Both the position numbers and the translations under genes were made by a program. A stretch of 64,000 nt of DNA, taken from DASQHW01 sp038238245. Its GTDB lineage: Bacteria; Actinomycetota; Acidimicrobiia; IMCC26256; PALSA-610. Within the stretch, counting starts at the first letter, position 1. Each line of letters begins with the position of its first letter. The DNA lies in NCBI GenBank assembly GCA_038238245.1, contig JBBRXX010000027.1:1-64000 (forward strand), read 5' to 3'. Shown piece after piece: positions 1 through 9,475 of the stretch. The notes under the pieces were generated by a model, which saw only the letters and a list, made by a program, of their open reading frames with translations, was not told the origin of the DNA and ran no database searches.

Positions 1-178
1 AGCCCCAGTGCGGGCACTGGCAGAGATCGCCGGGCAGCCCGACGAGAGCAGGGCCCAAGTCGGTGCCCTTCTGGATGTCAACGAACCCGACGGTGAGCTC
101 TCCTACCGGAGCGGTCCGGAGCTCAACGTTGTCGTTCTTGAGGGTTACCGGCACATCGGAACGCTCGATCACACTCAT
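1..178 (-). CDS. Cupin-like protein, N-terminal 59 residues only (cut by window edge)
   Basis: Reading leftwards from an ATG at 176-178, 59 codons are open to the window edge. A purine-rich GAGGGG stretch lies just upstream of this ATG, which supports the start. The piece ends in DLCQCPHWG. From memory, a CPHWG motif just before the barrel is typical of a group of small actinobacterial cupin-fold proteins, so I infer a cupin-type beta-barrel protein of unknown substrate. The metal ligands would lie beyond the window and cannot be checked. No operon partner is visible on its 5' side. Confidence 0.5.
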   Translation of the reverse strand, partial: MSVIERSDVPVTLKNDNVELRTAPVGELTVGFVDIQKGTDLGPALVGLPGDLCQCPHWG

Positions 179-761
179 GATGCCCCCTCGCGGTGTTGGC
201 TGTTGCGGTCAAGCTAAGAGCGTGGCGTTCCCACGTCTGCAGCAGATCCGGCACCTCGGAGCGAGTCGCGTAGGCAGGTCCGTGCGCAGCGTCCTGATCG
301 GCGGTTGTTCGGCTCAGTCGAGGAACATGCACAACGGATGGGCGGCCGGATCGAGTACATGCGACTCCTGTGCAGATCGCTGTTCAGTCGCCTGTCGAGG
401 TTTCGACGCAACGATGGGGGAGTGGTCGCCATGTTCAGGCAGCAAGGAGGAACTCACCGTCGGGTCCAGCGCGTGGGGTTAGGGGTTGTGTCCCCCCTCT
501 GACACTGCATCGCACCTGGCCAGCGCGTGGGCGCGGCACCGGATTCTCCTCGCTGGTCACCGATTGGTCACAACGATGGTTCGGTGGCAGGTGTTGTATT
601 TCGACGAGGGCGCTTCATCGACCGCGATGCCTGGTGGGTGAAGGCGCGACTTACCGCGACGAGGAGTACGTCGGCCTCGCACTTGGAGTCATCGCGGGCC
701 TCGATGTGATTTCGCATTGCCCACCGGACGACGACCCGAGGCATTCGGGTTGGTACGACAC
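179..761. other. Stretch without a convincing gene
   Basis: The open frames here overlap each other on both strands, have no plausible ribosome sites and show no recognisable domain. I see no hairpin or repeat. The stretch may be what remains of the 5' part of the paralogue whose tail survives at 762-986. Confidence 0.5.
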
Positions 762-986
762 CAGTCGACGTCGGCCAACGCGCAGCCGGCGATGAAGGCG
801 ATCGGCAACGCGGCCGCGCTCAACGTGCAAGATGTCGCGACGTTCGTGCTCGCGACGCTGCAGAACGTCGTCGGCAACTTCGTGGTCACGGCCGCCGACC
901 TCAACACCGCCACCGGTAGGATCACGACCTTCTTCACGGGCAGCGTGCCGGTGGGTACCGAGATCGAGTGGTTCGTATTCGGTTGA
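762..986 (+). pseudogene. Remnant: C-terminal end of a paralogue of the exported protein at 1004-2013
   Basis: The translation ends TGSVPVGTEIEWFVFG, and the intact copy downstream ends TGSVPVGTKIAWFVFG. The nucleotide sequence from the CAGTCGAC at 762 matches the stretch starting at 1666. Two in-frame internal deletions separate the copies. One removes the AVPVSGAVPIAG segment between two GGCAA/GGGAA words, and one removes about 25 residues before VLATLQN. No signal peptide or ribosome site remains. It ends 17 bases before the start of the intact paralogue, so this looks like a tandem duplication whose first copy has decayed. Confidence 0.75.
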
Positions 987-1003
987 GGTCTTTGGAGGGT
1001 GCA

Positions 1004-2013
1004 GTGTTGCAACGATTGATGGATCGTCGGCGCATGTTGCGGCTCGGCGGGATGGCGACGGCTGGTGCGGCTGCGGCGACCGTTGCCTCGGTCGCGAGTG
1101 CCAGTCCGGCCGCGGCCGGCGTCGACGGCGACGTCGTGCTCGGCAGCGTGTCGAACTCGACGCCCAACGCGACGGGAATCGACGTCACCGGTACGTCGGC
1201 ACCGCTCGGCTTCGGCGTCACCGACAACGGCTTTTCGTTCACCTCGATTTTCCCGGCGATCGTCGCCCACGCGAAGGGACAGGGAAACTTCAACGCCGGC
1301 GTCCTTGCGTACGCTGAGAACTCAGCGACGGCAGTCCGCGCCGTTGCCAACGACGCATCGGCGCTGTTCGCGAGCAACGCGTCGGAGTTCCCAACCCTCG
1401 AGGTGAACAACCTCGGGAGTGGTCCTGGTGCCCACGTCACTGCCACCGGCGAAGGCGTAAAGGTCGAGTCCGGCGGGAACGCGCTTACGGCGACCGCGTC
1501 CGCCGGCGGCGCGGGACTCGCCGCGACCGCGACGGAAACCGGTCCTGCCGTGCAAGCCATCGTTGCAAACGGCAACAGTTTGAGCCGGCCGTTCGCGCGA
1601 TCGCGACCGGCAAGAGCGGCGCCGTAGACGCGTCCGCCGCCGCGGCCGCGACCAAGCCGACGATGCAGTCGACTTCGGCGAGCGTGCAGCCGGCGGTGAA
1701 GGCGATCGGCAAGGCAGTCCCGGTGAGTGGCGCGGTGCCGATCGCGGGGAACGCGGCCGCGCTCGCGGTGCAGGGCGTTGCCTCGTTTACGCGCAGCGGT
1801 GTCGCCCAGCTCACGACTGCGGGGACGTCGGTGCTGGTGTCGGTGCCGGGCGGGCTGACAGCCGCGAGTCATGTGCTTGCGACCTTGCAGAACAATGTCG
1901 GCAACGTGGGCGTGCGCGCCGCGGTGCCGAACACCGCGAACGGCAAGATCACGATCTTCCTCACAGGCAGCGTGCCGGTCGGCACCAAGATCGCGTGGTT
2001 CGTATTTGGCTGA
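1004..2013 (+). pseudogene. Twin-arginine-exported protein with C-terminal beta domain, one frameshift
   Basis: A GTG at 1004 follows GGAGG at a good distance. The N-terminus is a clear Tat signal: DRRRMLRLGG, then an Ala-rich hydrophobic stretch and an SPAAAG cleavage region. The body is low-complexity Ala/Gly/Thr repeats with GVxATATxxG-like units. The last 60 residues (SVLVSVPGGLTAASHVLATLQ... to WFVFG) form a small domain I have seen at the end of actinobacterial secreted proteins; it has no named function. The frame breaks near 1570-1580. The signal-peptide frame runs into RPFARSRPARAAP and stops, while the frame one base earlier continues with FEPAVRAIATGKSG and reaches the domain. One missing base would restore about 336 residues. 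It is likely a surface or matrix protein; function unknown. Confidence 0.7.
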
Positions 2014-2239
2014 GACCCTTCGGGGAGGCGAGCTGTTCCTCGAACCGAGGTTCGCGGCAGGGCGGGGCACCGAGGCCGGGCTTCCGGTGGTGAGAATCGC
2101 GCGGAAAGTGGAGCCGGCCGACCGGTAGTGCAGTTCGCCTCCTTCGACGAGCGACCCGGCTAGCGGCACTTGCGTGCCGCGACCGGTGCACCCGCGCCGG
2201 TCGCCAGGTTCCAGCTCGAACGCGAAGAAGGAGATGATC

Positions 2240-3129
2240 ATGCAACGCATGATTTGGCGGCTCGCGGCCGCCACGGCCACAACGGCTTTCGCCTTCGTAC
2301 TTGGCGCGATCTGCGCCTCGGCGTTGGCCAATCACTCAGGCGCTCACGCGGCGGTCGACGGCCGCTGGCCTTGGCCGCGCAGCAGAGCGCGTCACCTACC
2401 TGTGTCCCAGGCGTGTCGGCACCCGTCCGCGGGAGGATCGGCTTCGCGGCGACCGGCTCAGACCGGGCAGTCACCGCGCAGTCGTCGTCATCCGCGGGTC
2501 GGACATCGGCCCACGCGTCGGCGCAGGCGCGGAAGAGCAACGGTGCCGGCGGCAGTGCTCACAGTCGCTTCGGCGGCGGCACGTCGGGGAACCGGTCGAC
2601 GGAGAACGGAGGCAGTGGAACGATCACGGTAGCGACCGGCTTCCTGCCCGAGGGTCTCGCGTCGTTCGGCCTCCCGGGCATTCCTGACGCAGGTGCGCCC
2701 CTCGGCGGCACTCTTTCCGACGCGCTTGCGACCGGCATCTCGGCGGCGGGTGTGCCCACCGTGGCGATGCCGGCGTTCGGCCTCGCGATCGACGCGTCGG
2801 CGCAGTCCGACGGGTCGGCGATGACGGGTCCGGCCGGCGCGACGGTTGCGGTGAACAGCCGCGGCCCGAGCACGCCGGGTGTCGCGATCGTCGCGTCGGC
2901 GCAGTCCGACGGGTCGGCGACGACCGGTCCGGCCGGCGCAAGCGTCGCCGTCGACAACGGTCGCGCAACTGCGACCTCGGTCTCACTCGCTACGACGAGC
3001 GAGCCGGACACGGTCACGGCCCCCGGTCATGTCGGTGCATCGACGGGAACGAACTCGGCCCCCGACGCGCCGGCAATCTCGATTGAGCTGCCGTCGAACG
3101 GTCTCACCGCAAGCGTGACCGCCTCGTAA
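2240..3129 (+). pseudogene. Secreted Ala/Ser/Gly-rich protein with 33-residue repeat, one frameshift
   Basis: An ATG at 2240 follows GAAGGAG (2227-2233). The N-terminus is a Sec-type signal peptide (IWRLAAATATTAFAFVLGAI, then SALANHSGAHA). Near 2360-2375 this frame enters Arg-rich nonsense. The frame one base earlier carries the sensible continuation (LALAAQQSASPTCVPGV) to the stop at 3129. The mature part is low complexity and contains a tandem 33-codon repeat: ASAQSDGSAMTGPAGATVAV at about 2794 and ASAQSDGSATTGPAGASVAV at about 2893. No catalytic motif is visible. Its position directly after another exported frameshifted protein suggests a cell-surface locus. A strong hairpin follows the stop. 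Confidence 0.6.
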
Positions 3130-3144
3130 CACGATGGGTCGGTT

Positions 3145-3171
3145 GGCGGCCCTGCGGCTCCCGGGGCCGCC
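3145..3171 (+). terminator. Hairpin after the secreted protein gene
   Basis: GGCGGCCC at 3145-3152 pairs perfectly with GGGCCGCC at 3164-3171 across an 11-base loop, 16 bases after the stop codon. There is no T-run, which is common for actinobacterial terminators. Confidence 0.5.
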
Positions 3172-3468
3172 ACCCTCGTCCCTCCGATGTGAACGCTCTT
3201 CCAATGCGACCGCGCGGTCAATCGCTGCGCTGTACGCGATTCCTTGACGGGAGCAGCGCGAACGCGGCGATCGCGAGTATGAGTTTCTTTGCGGAGCCGC
3301 ATCGAACCTGTCACGAATCGCTCGCCATCGGTGTGATATTCGCAGTACGCCTTCACGCCTCAGGGTCAAGCCGATGCTGTCGTCTCGACGAATTCGTCGT
3401 GCCTACAGCCGCCGACAAACGATGCAGAAGACGTTCGCCGTACTCGGAATCGGAGTATCTGGAGATAT
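3172..3468. other. Intergenic region upstream of the solute-binding protein
   Basis: About 300 bases without a supported gene. It presumably holds the promoter of the lipoprotein gene at 3469. No clear -35/-10 pair or operator palindrome stood out. Confidence 0.4.
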
Positions 3469-5217
3469 GTGAGTGACATCAGGGAAACCGTGACTCCGAG
3501 GAGCTTCTGGCGTGGGCCGCGAGCCATTGCGCTGGTTCTGACGCTGGTGATGTTCGCCGCTGCGTGCGGGAGCAGCAGCAAGAGCGGCGGCGGAGGAACG
3601 GGTCCGGCGACGACCGGAGGCGTGAACAGCAGCGACAACCCGAGTGGCAAGCCGGTCGAGGGGGGTTCCCTGGTCTATGGGCTGGAGGCGGACACCAGCG
3701 GCGGGTTCTGCCTGTACAAGGCGCAGCTCGCGATCGCCGGCATGCAGGTTGCGCGAACTGTGTATGACACGCTGACCGCGCCGGGTGCCGACGGCAAGAT
3801 CCACCCATTCCTCGCAGAATCGGTGACGGGCACCAACAACAACAAGTTGTGGACGATCAAGCTCCGGCCGAACATCAAGTTCCACGACGGCACCGCGCTC
3901 ACGGCCGCGGTGGTGAAAGAGAATCTCGACCACTACCGCCAGGACAACCCACTGTTCATCTTCGTGTTCGGTGATGTCGCCGCGGTCAACGTCGTCGACG
4001 ATCTCACGTTGACGGTGACGACGAAGCGGCCGTGGTCGGCGTTTCCGTGGTTCTTGTGGGGCAGCAACCGCCTCGGGATCATGGCCAAGGCGCAAATGGA
4101 ATCAAAGGACTGCAACACCAAGCTGATCGGCACGGGCCCGTTCAAGTTCGTGTCCTGGAAGTTTGGTGACAAGTTCGTGGCCGTCCGAAACCCGGACTAC
4201 TGGGGGAAGGACAAGGACGGCGTCCAGCTGCCGTATCTGGATCGCATCACGTACGTGCCGCTCGAGGACGGCCCCAAACGGCTGGGTTCGCTCGAGGCAG
4301 GCGATTTCCAGATGGCGCATTTCTCGGGGGCGTTGCAGGTCGTGAAGATCCGGGACGACGTGAAGAACGGCAAGCTCGCCGATACCGAGTCCGACAAGTT
4401 CACCGAGGTCGGGTACACGATGTTGAACGCGACCAAGTTGCCGTTCAATCACCTGTCGGCGCGCAAGGCCTTCGCCTACGCGGTCGATCGTGACACGTTC
4501 AACCGGCTTCGCAATGACAACATCCTCACGAATGCGTCGGGTCCCTTCGCGCCGGGCGTGGACGGTCACCTGGATGACACCGGCCTGCCGAACTTCGACC
4601 CCGCGAAGGCGAAAGCGGCGGCCGCGCAGTACAAGCAGGAGACCGGGCGGGATCTGACGTTCACGTTGAGTCATACCGCCGATCCCGATACCACCCAGGA
4701 TGCCGTTCTGATCCAGCAGATGCTGGACCAGAACGGCGGGATCAAGATCAACCTCAACTCGGTCCCGGACCAGAGCACGTTGATCAACATTGCGGTCGGC
4801 CGTCAGTTCGATGCGACGCTGTGGCGGAACCATCCCGGTGCCGACGACGACACGCAATACGTGTGGTGGCACTGTGGCAACTCGGGTGCGGTCGGGTCGG
4901 GCCCGAACGGCGCACCGGCGTGTGACAACGCGATCAACTTCGGGGGGTTCAACGACCCGATCATCAACAAGGCCTTCGATGACGCCCGGGTGAGCAACGA
5001 TCCGGCGGCTCGCACGAAGTTGTACGAGGACATCAACCGTGAGTTCGCCAAGGAGCTGTGGAACCTCTGGGCGCAGTACGTGTTGTGGACGGTGGCCAAC
5101 AAGCCGAACGTCCATGGTGTGCTCGGTCCGCCGCTTCCGGGTGGCACCGGCCCGTTCGAAGGGTTACCGACTGGTCACCCCGCGAGTGGTTTGTGGTGCG
5201 ACCGCGGAAAGTGTTGA
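3469..5217 (+). CDS. ABC transporter family-5 solute-binding lipoprotein (peptide/nickel type)
   Basis: The 582-residue product has a short basic N-terminus, a hydrophobic segment and the lipobox FAAAC followed by a Ser/Gly linker, so it should be lipid-anchored outside the membrane. The rest matches the SBP_bac_5 (DppA/OppA) fold: a GGSLVYGLEADT opening, LRPNIKFHDGTALTAAVVKENLDHY in the N-lobe, IGTGPFKFVSW, and AFAYAVDRDTFNRL in the hinge and C-lobe. The length is normal for the family. The GTG at 3469 has GGAG four bases upstream; a second GTG at 3490 is possible. Family members bind oligopeptides, nickel or sugars. No permease or ATPase gene lies nearby, so it is an orphan binding protein and the ligand cannot be named. 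Confidence 0.9.
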   Translation: MSDIRETVTPRSFWRGPRAIALVLTLVMFAAACGSSSKSGGGGTGPATTGGVNSSDNPSGKPVEGGSLVYGLEADTSGGFCLYKAQLAIAGMQVARTVYDTLTAPGADGKIHPFLAESVTGTNNNKLWTIKLRPNIKFHDGTALTAAVVKENLDHYRQDNPLFIFVFGDVAAVNVVDDLTLTVTTKRPWSAFPWFLWGSNRLGIMAKAQMESKDCNTKLIGTGPFKFVSWKFGDKFVAVRNPDYWGKDKDGVQLPYLDRITYVPLEDGPKRLGSLEAGDFQMAHFSGALQVVKIRDDVKNGKLADTESDKFTEVGYTMLNATKLPFNHLSARKAFAYAVDRDTFNRLRNDNILTNASGPFAPGVDGHLDDTGLPNFDPAKAKAAAAQYKQETGRDLTFTLSHTADPDTTQDAVLIQQMLDQNGGIKINLNSVPDQSTLINIAVGRQFDATLWRNHPGADDDTQYVWWHCGNSGAVGSGPNGAPACDNAINFGGFNDPIINKAFDDARVSNDPAARTKLYEDINREFAKELWNLWAQYVLWTVANKPNVHGVLGPPLPGGTGPFEGLPTGHPASGLWCDRGKC

Positions 5218-5265
5218 CGAACGGGTGAGCCGACGTATTCGGCGCAACGACGCATAGGAGTGGTC

Positions 5266-7056
5266 ATGGCTCGAACCGTCTCTCGGTCTGCACGAGGCAC
5301 TCTCGCGTTTTTCGCGACTGGCGCGCTGGTCGTGTCGTTGTGCGCCCTCGGCGGGGTGCACGCGGCGAGCGGTGTCACACGTCCTACAGCGAGCGTCGCG
5401 AGGGCGTCCGATTCTCACTGTGACAAGCCGGGACGGACGGTCGTGAACAAGAAACCGTTCTTCGGGACGCCCGGTGATGACGTCATCGACGGCACGGGCG
5501 GCGATGACATCATCTTTGCCCGTGATGGAAACGACATCGTTTGTGGAGAGGGCGGGAACGACATCATCTACGGCGGCGGCGCTGGTGACCACCTCTACGG
5601 TGACGGCGGCAACGACCAGTTGTTCGGACAGCTCCTCGATGACCACCTGTATGGTGGCCCGGACGACGATCTCCTTGTCGGCGGACACGGCGTCGACATC
5701 ATGAAAGGCGGCGGCGGCAAAGACTGGCTGCGCGGCGGCACCAACCGCGACGTCTATGACGGCGGGGGCGGCTCAGACGATGTCGCGAGCTTCCTGACCG
5801 CCACGCCCAACGGAAATGACAACACGGGCGTGACGGTGGATCTCGGCAACGGATACGCGGTCGGTGAGGGCGGCCCCGCACCTGATCCGAACCAGCCGCA
5901 TCAGAAGCTCGAGCGGGCGGTGCACATCGAGTCCGTGATCGGCTCGGCGTTTGACGACACGCTCATCGGCAACGGAACGGGCATGGTCGACGGCGGACCC
6001 GGCGCCGACACCTGCTCAGGCAGCTGGATCGGGACGCCGACGAGCTGCGGGCCGGCGGAGGGCGCGGCACCATTCGTGACCGTCGAGAATTGGACGCCCA
6101 GCGGCGGCCCGAGCCCCGATCCCGCGTTGCTGGTCGTCGGTGGACCCGCGGACGACCAGTTCACGATCAACCACGTGGCCGGCGGCTTCCATGTCGACGC
6201 GCCAGCCGGAACGGCGGGTTGCACCGACTGTGCGTTCGGCCCCGCGCCTGCGCGCGGCCGCGGCGGCCTCGCACTGATGTGGGGCGGTGCCGGGAACGAT
6301 GAGCTCAACGTGGAGACCAACGCCAGTCACGCGGTGCCGCAGTCGATCAGTGTGGACGTCGATGGCGGGCCGGGCACCGACATGCTGCGAGGCAGCGCCG
6401 GCGGCGAAAACCTTTTCAGCGGTGTTGACGGCGCCGATGTCATGAAGGGCGAAGACGGCGAGGACGCGCTCATCAGTGAAGGTACCGGGGGCGACCAGGA
6501 CTACGGCGGAGGCGGCAACGACCAACTCGTGACCAATGACCCGAGCCAAGGACACCTGTTCGACGGCGGTGGCGGCGGACGCGATATCGCCGGCTTCGCA
6601 CGCACCACAAAACACTGCGACACCACCACCCCGGACGGAGTCGTACATCATCTCGGCATCGACGCGAGCCTGCTCGGTCACTCCGCACGATTCCGTGGCA
6701 AATGTCTCGGCACCGGCGCGACGACGATCAAGAACGCGGAGATTCTCGAGGGCACCAAGAACAACGACATCCTTCGCGGCGACAACCACGACAACACGAT
6801 CTGGGGCCGCGCCGGAGACGACAAGATCTACGGCCTCAAGGGCGGCGATCGACTGCATGGCCACGCCGGCAACGACCTCCTCGTCGGCGGCCCTGGTGCC
6901 GACGTCATGCTCGGCGGCAAGGGACGTGACCACATAGACGCCCGGGACGGCCGCGCCGACACCAAGATCAACTGCGGACCCGGTGGCGGCAGGCTCGAAA
7001 GCGACAACAACGACCCGTTCGCGGGCAGTCGATGCACACGCGTGTCTCCTGATTGA
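5266..7056 (+). CDS. Secreted RTX (hemolysin-type calcium-binding repeat) protein
   Basis: The ATG at 5266 has AGGAG five bases upstream. A Sec signal peptide (ALVVSLCALGGVHAASG) is followed by glycine/aspartate nonapeptides of the GGxGxDxLx type. A first block lies at about residues 70-170 (GGDDIIFARDGNDIV and similar), a middle block at about 350-440, and a last block at about 495-570 (NDNTIWGRAGDDKIYGLKGG). These repeats fold as calcium-binding parallel beta-rolls in known RTX proteins. Between the blocks are segments without repeats, including SCGPAEGAAPFVTVENWTP. No protease or lipase motif is visible, and there is no type I secretion gene nearby; in a monoderm Sec export is sufficient. 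It probably has a structural or adhesive role at the cell surface. Confidence 0.85.
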   Translation: MARTVSRSARGTLAFFATGALVVSLCALGGVHAASGVTRPTASVARASDSHCDKPGRTVVNKKPFFGTPGDDVIDGTGGDDIIFARDGNDIVCGEGGNDIIYGGGAGDHLYGDGGNDQLFGQLLDDHLYGGPDDDLLVGGHGVDIMKGGGGKDWLRGGTNRDVYDGGGGSDDVASFLTATPNGNDNTGVTVDLGNGYAVGEGGPAPDPNQPHQKLERAVHIESVIGSAFDDTLIGNGTGMVDGGPGADTCSGSWIGTPTSCGPAEGAAPFVTVENWTPSGGPSPDPALLVVGGPADDQFTINHVAGGFHVDAPAGTAGCTDCAFGPAPARGRGGLALMWGGAGNDELNVETNASHAVPQSISVDVDGGPGTDMLRGSAGGENLFSGVDGADVMKGEDGEDALISEGTGGDQDYGGGGNDQLVTNDPSQGHLFDGGGGGRDIAGFARTTKHCDTTTPDGVVHHLGIDASLLGHSARFRGKCLGTGATTIKNAEILEGTKNNDILRGDNHDNTIWGRAGDDKIYGLKGGDRLHGHAGNDLLVGGPGADVMLGGKGRDHIDARDGRADTKINCGPGGGRLESDNNDPFAGSRCTRVSPD

Positions 7057-7146
7057 ATGGCACGCGAGTGGTTTGAAGTTGCGCAACCCGCGATTCGGGC
7101 CCTCTCAATGCGGATCAGATCAGTGCGATTCGGAGAGGTGATTGCA

Positions 7147-9447
7147 ATGAATCGGTTGCCGTCGTCGCCGGCCATGAAGTGTCGACCGATATCCCGTGCA
7201 GTCTTGGCGCTGGCGTTGACTGTGTTATGTGCGGGTTGTGACTGGTCGATGTTCCGCGCGGGCACTGACCGGGCAGGGGTCTCACAGGGGAGTTCGATTG
7301 CTTCGGCGAACGTGACGAACCTGGCCCAGGCGTGGACTGCGACAACAAGTGGAGCAGTGCGCTCGTCTCCCGCGGTCACGGGTGACATCGCGTATGTCGG
7401 TTCCGACGACGGCAAGTTATATGCCGTGAGCGCGGTGGGCAGCGCCAATTGCTCGGGGTTGCCGGAAAGCTGCCGCGCGTTGTGGACCGGTCTGACGGGC
7501 GGTGCGGTCCGGTCGTCGCCCGCCGTTGCAAACGGGATCGTGTATGTCGGCTCGGACGATCACAAGCTCTACGCGTTCGATGCGACAGGCGGATCGGGCT
7601 GTACGGGTATTCCGAAGGTTTGCTCACCGCGCTGGAGCGCCACGACCGGGGACGTCGTGCAGTCGTCGCCGGTGGTCGCGGAGGGCGTCGTGTACGTCGG
7701 ATCTGCTGACCACAAGCTCTACGCGTTCGATGCGGCGGGCAAAGTGAACTGCTCGACGTCGGCTCCCGCGACGTGCAGTCCGTTGTGGACCGCGGTCACC
7801 GGCGGGGCGGTGTACTCGTCGCCGTCGGTTGCCGGTGGGATGGTCTACGTCGGTTCGGATGATGGTCGGTTGTACGCCTTCGATGCCGCCGGCAGCTCGA
7901 ACTGTTCGGCAAGCCCGAAGGTGTGTACTCCGCTGTGGACAGGGACCGTAGGCGCCGCGATCAAAGGTGCACCGGCGGTCGCGAACAACACGCTATACGT
8001 CGGAGCCCAAGACGGCGTCCTGTACGCGTTCGATGCGGCGGGCAGCACGAACTGTTCGGGCGCTCCCGAGGCATGTGCACCGCTTTGGAGGACGACCGCG
8101 GCGGGCGGGGCGATCTCGTCGTCGCCGGCGGTGACGAAGACCATGGTGTATGTGGGCTCGGCGGACCATCGCCTCTATGCCTTCGATGCCGGCGGGAACA
8201 CCGATTGCTCGAGCAGCAATGTGTGTTCACCGGTGTGGACCGCATTGACGGGTGGTGCTGTCTCTTCGTCGCCGGCCGTCGCGAACGGGGTGGTGTATGT
8301 CGGTTCCGGCGATCACAAGCTCTACGGATTCGATGCGTCCGGCGTGAACTGTGCCGGCAACCCCAAGACCTGCACCGCGGTGTGGACCGCGACGACGGGC
8401 GATCAGGTGCTGTCATCCCCGGCGGTTGGCACTGAGGCACTGTACGTCGGTTCGAACGACCACAAGCTCTACGGCTACCGCACCTGCGACAAGATCGCGT
8501 CCACGAGCGGGTCCGATGGAAATCCCGGGACGCGTGCTGCGCCGTGGCATACCGCGCAATATATGGTCGACCACCTGGCGCCCGGCCAGACGGGGTGCTT
8601 GCGATCGGGCATCTTCGATTTCGACGACGAGATCAACATCACGCAGCACAACATCACGTTGACGAGTTATCCCGGTGAGCGCGCGACGTTGAAAGGCGCG
8701 CTCAGGATTCAAAAGACCGGTCACAATGTGACCGTCAGAGAGCTCGATCTCGACGGCCGCAATCCGGAGACGATAATCGGTCCCGCGATCTTCGCTGCCA
8801 ACGACACCTTCGACAACGTCGACGTCACGAACTTCCACAGCGAGATCTGCTTCATTCTCGGCCCCGCCGACCCCTCCTTTGGGCGAGCGGTCAACGCCAT
8901 CATCGAGAACAGCCGTATCCACGATTGCGGCAAGTTCCCGTCCCAAAACGGTGACCACGGCTTCTACGTCGAAGCCTCCGACCGCGCAATCATCCGCAAC
9001 AACTGGATCTACGACAACGTCGATCGCGGTATCCAGTTGTATCCCGACTCCGAAGGCACACAGGTCTACGGCAACGTGATCGACGGCAACGGCGAGGGCG
9101 TCATCTTTGGCGGTGACGGCACGACCGCGTCGAGCAACAACTCGGTGCACAACAACATCATCACGAACTCGAACATCCGATGGAACGTCGAAGCGAACTG
9201 GCCGCCGCCGCCCAACTCGACAACGCCGCTCATCGGCACCGGAAACACCGTGCACGACAACTGCGTCTGGGCAACCAATACCGACCCCTACTACAACCAA
9301 GACGGCGGTGTCATGACAGAAACGCCGCGCGGATTCGCCGTTGCCAACAACATCATCGCCAACCCCATGTACGTCGACCGCGCCAATGCCGACTTCCGTC
9401 TCCAACCCGGCAGCCCTTGCGCGGCGGTCTTCGATGGCACGACGTGA
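7147..9447 (+). CDS. Lipoprotein: eight-blade PQQ-like beta-propeller fused to a right-handed beta-helix
   Basis: The ATG at 7147 (GGAGAGG upstream) gives a lipoprotein signal ending LCAGC. Residues about 55-450 are eight copies of a blade of the form SSPAVANGIVYVGSDDHKLYAFDA, the PQQ/WD-like fold of BamB-type and dehydrogenase propellers. Seven blades carry an insert with two cysteines about 6-8 residues apart (NCSGAPEACAPLW type), suggesting one disulfide per blade. From about residue 455 (GSDGNPGTRAAPWHTAQYMV) the protein changes to a pectate-lyase-like parallel beta-helix with NN-containing rungs (NNWIYDNVDRGIQLY, NVIDGNGEGVIFGG). Quinone-binding or catalytic residues are not evident. A role in surface glycan binding is possible but unproven. 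The C-terminus ends cleanly within the helix. Confidence 0.85.
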   Translation: MNRLPSSPAMKCRPISRAVLALALTVLCAGCDWSMFRAGTDRAGVSQGSSIASANVTNLAQAWTATTSGAVRSSPAVTGDIAYVGSDDGKLYAVSAVGSANCSGLPESCRALWTGLTGGAVRSSPAVANGIVYVGSDDHKLYAFDATGGSGCTGIPKVCSPRWSATTGDVVQSSPVVAEGVVYVGSADHKLYAFDAAGKVNCSTSAPATCSPLWTAVTGGAVYSSPSVAGGMVYVGSDDGRLYAFDAAGSSNCSASPKVCTPLWTGTVGAAIKGAPAVANNTLYVGAQDGVLYAFDAAGSTNCSGAPEACAPLWRTTAAGGAISSSPAVTKTMVYVGSADHRLYAFDAGGNTDCSSSNVCSPVWTALTGGAVSSSPAVANGVVYVGSGDHKLYGFDASGVNCAGNPKTCTAVWTATTGDQVLSSPAVGTEALYVGSNDHKLYGYRTCDKIASTSGSDGNPGTRAAPWHTAQYMVDHLAPGQTGCLRSGIFDFDDEINITQHNITLTSYPGERATLKGALRIQKTGHNVTVRELDLDGRNPETIIGPAIFAANDTFDNVDVTNFHSEICFILGPADPSFGRAVNAIIENSRIHDCGKFPSQNGDHGFYVEASDRAIIRNNWIYDNVDRGIQLYPDSEGTQVYGNVIDGNGEGVIFGGDGTTASSNNSVHNNIITNSNIRWNVEANWPPPPNSTTPLIGTGNTVHDNCVWATNTDPYYNQDGGVMTETPRGFAVANNIIANPMYVDRANADFRLQPGSPCAAVFDGTT

Positions 9448-9475
9448 ACGCGCCAACCTTCCTTCGTGAACGTCT

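Noticed and set aside
934..2331. Long minus-strand open frame (465 codons) opposite the exported proteins
   Set aside because: Arg/Ala/Pro-rich shadow with no domain, ribosome site or signal; the plus strand encodes clear signal peptides and a conserved end domain.
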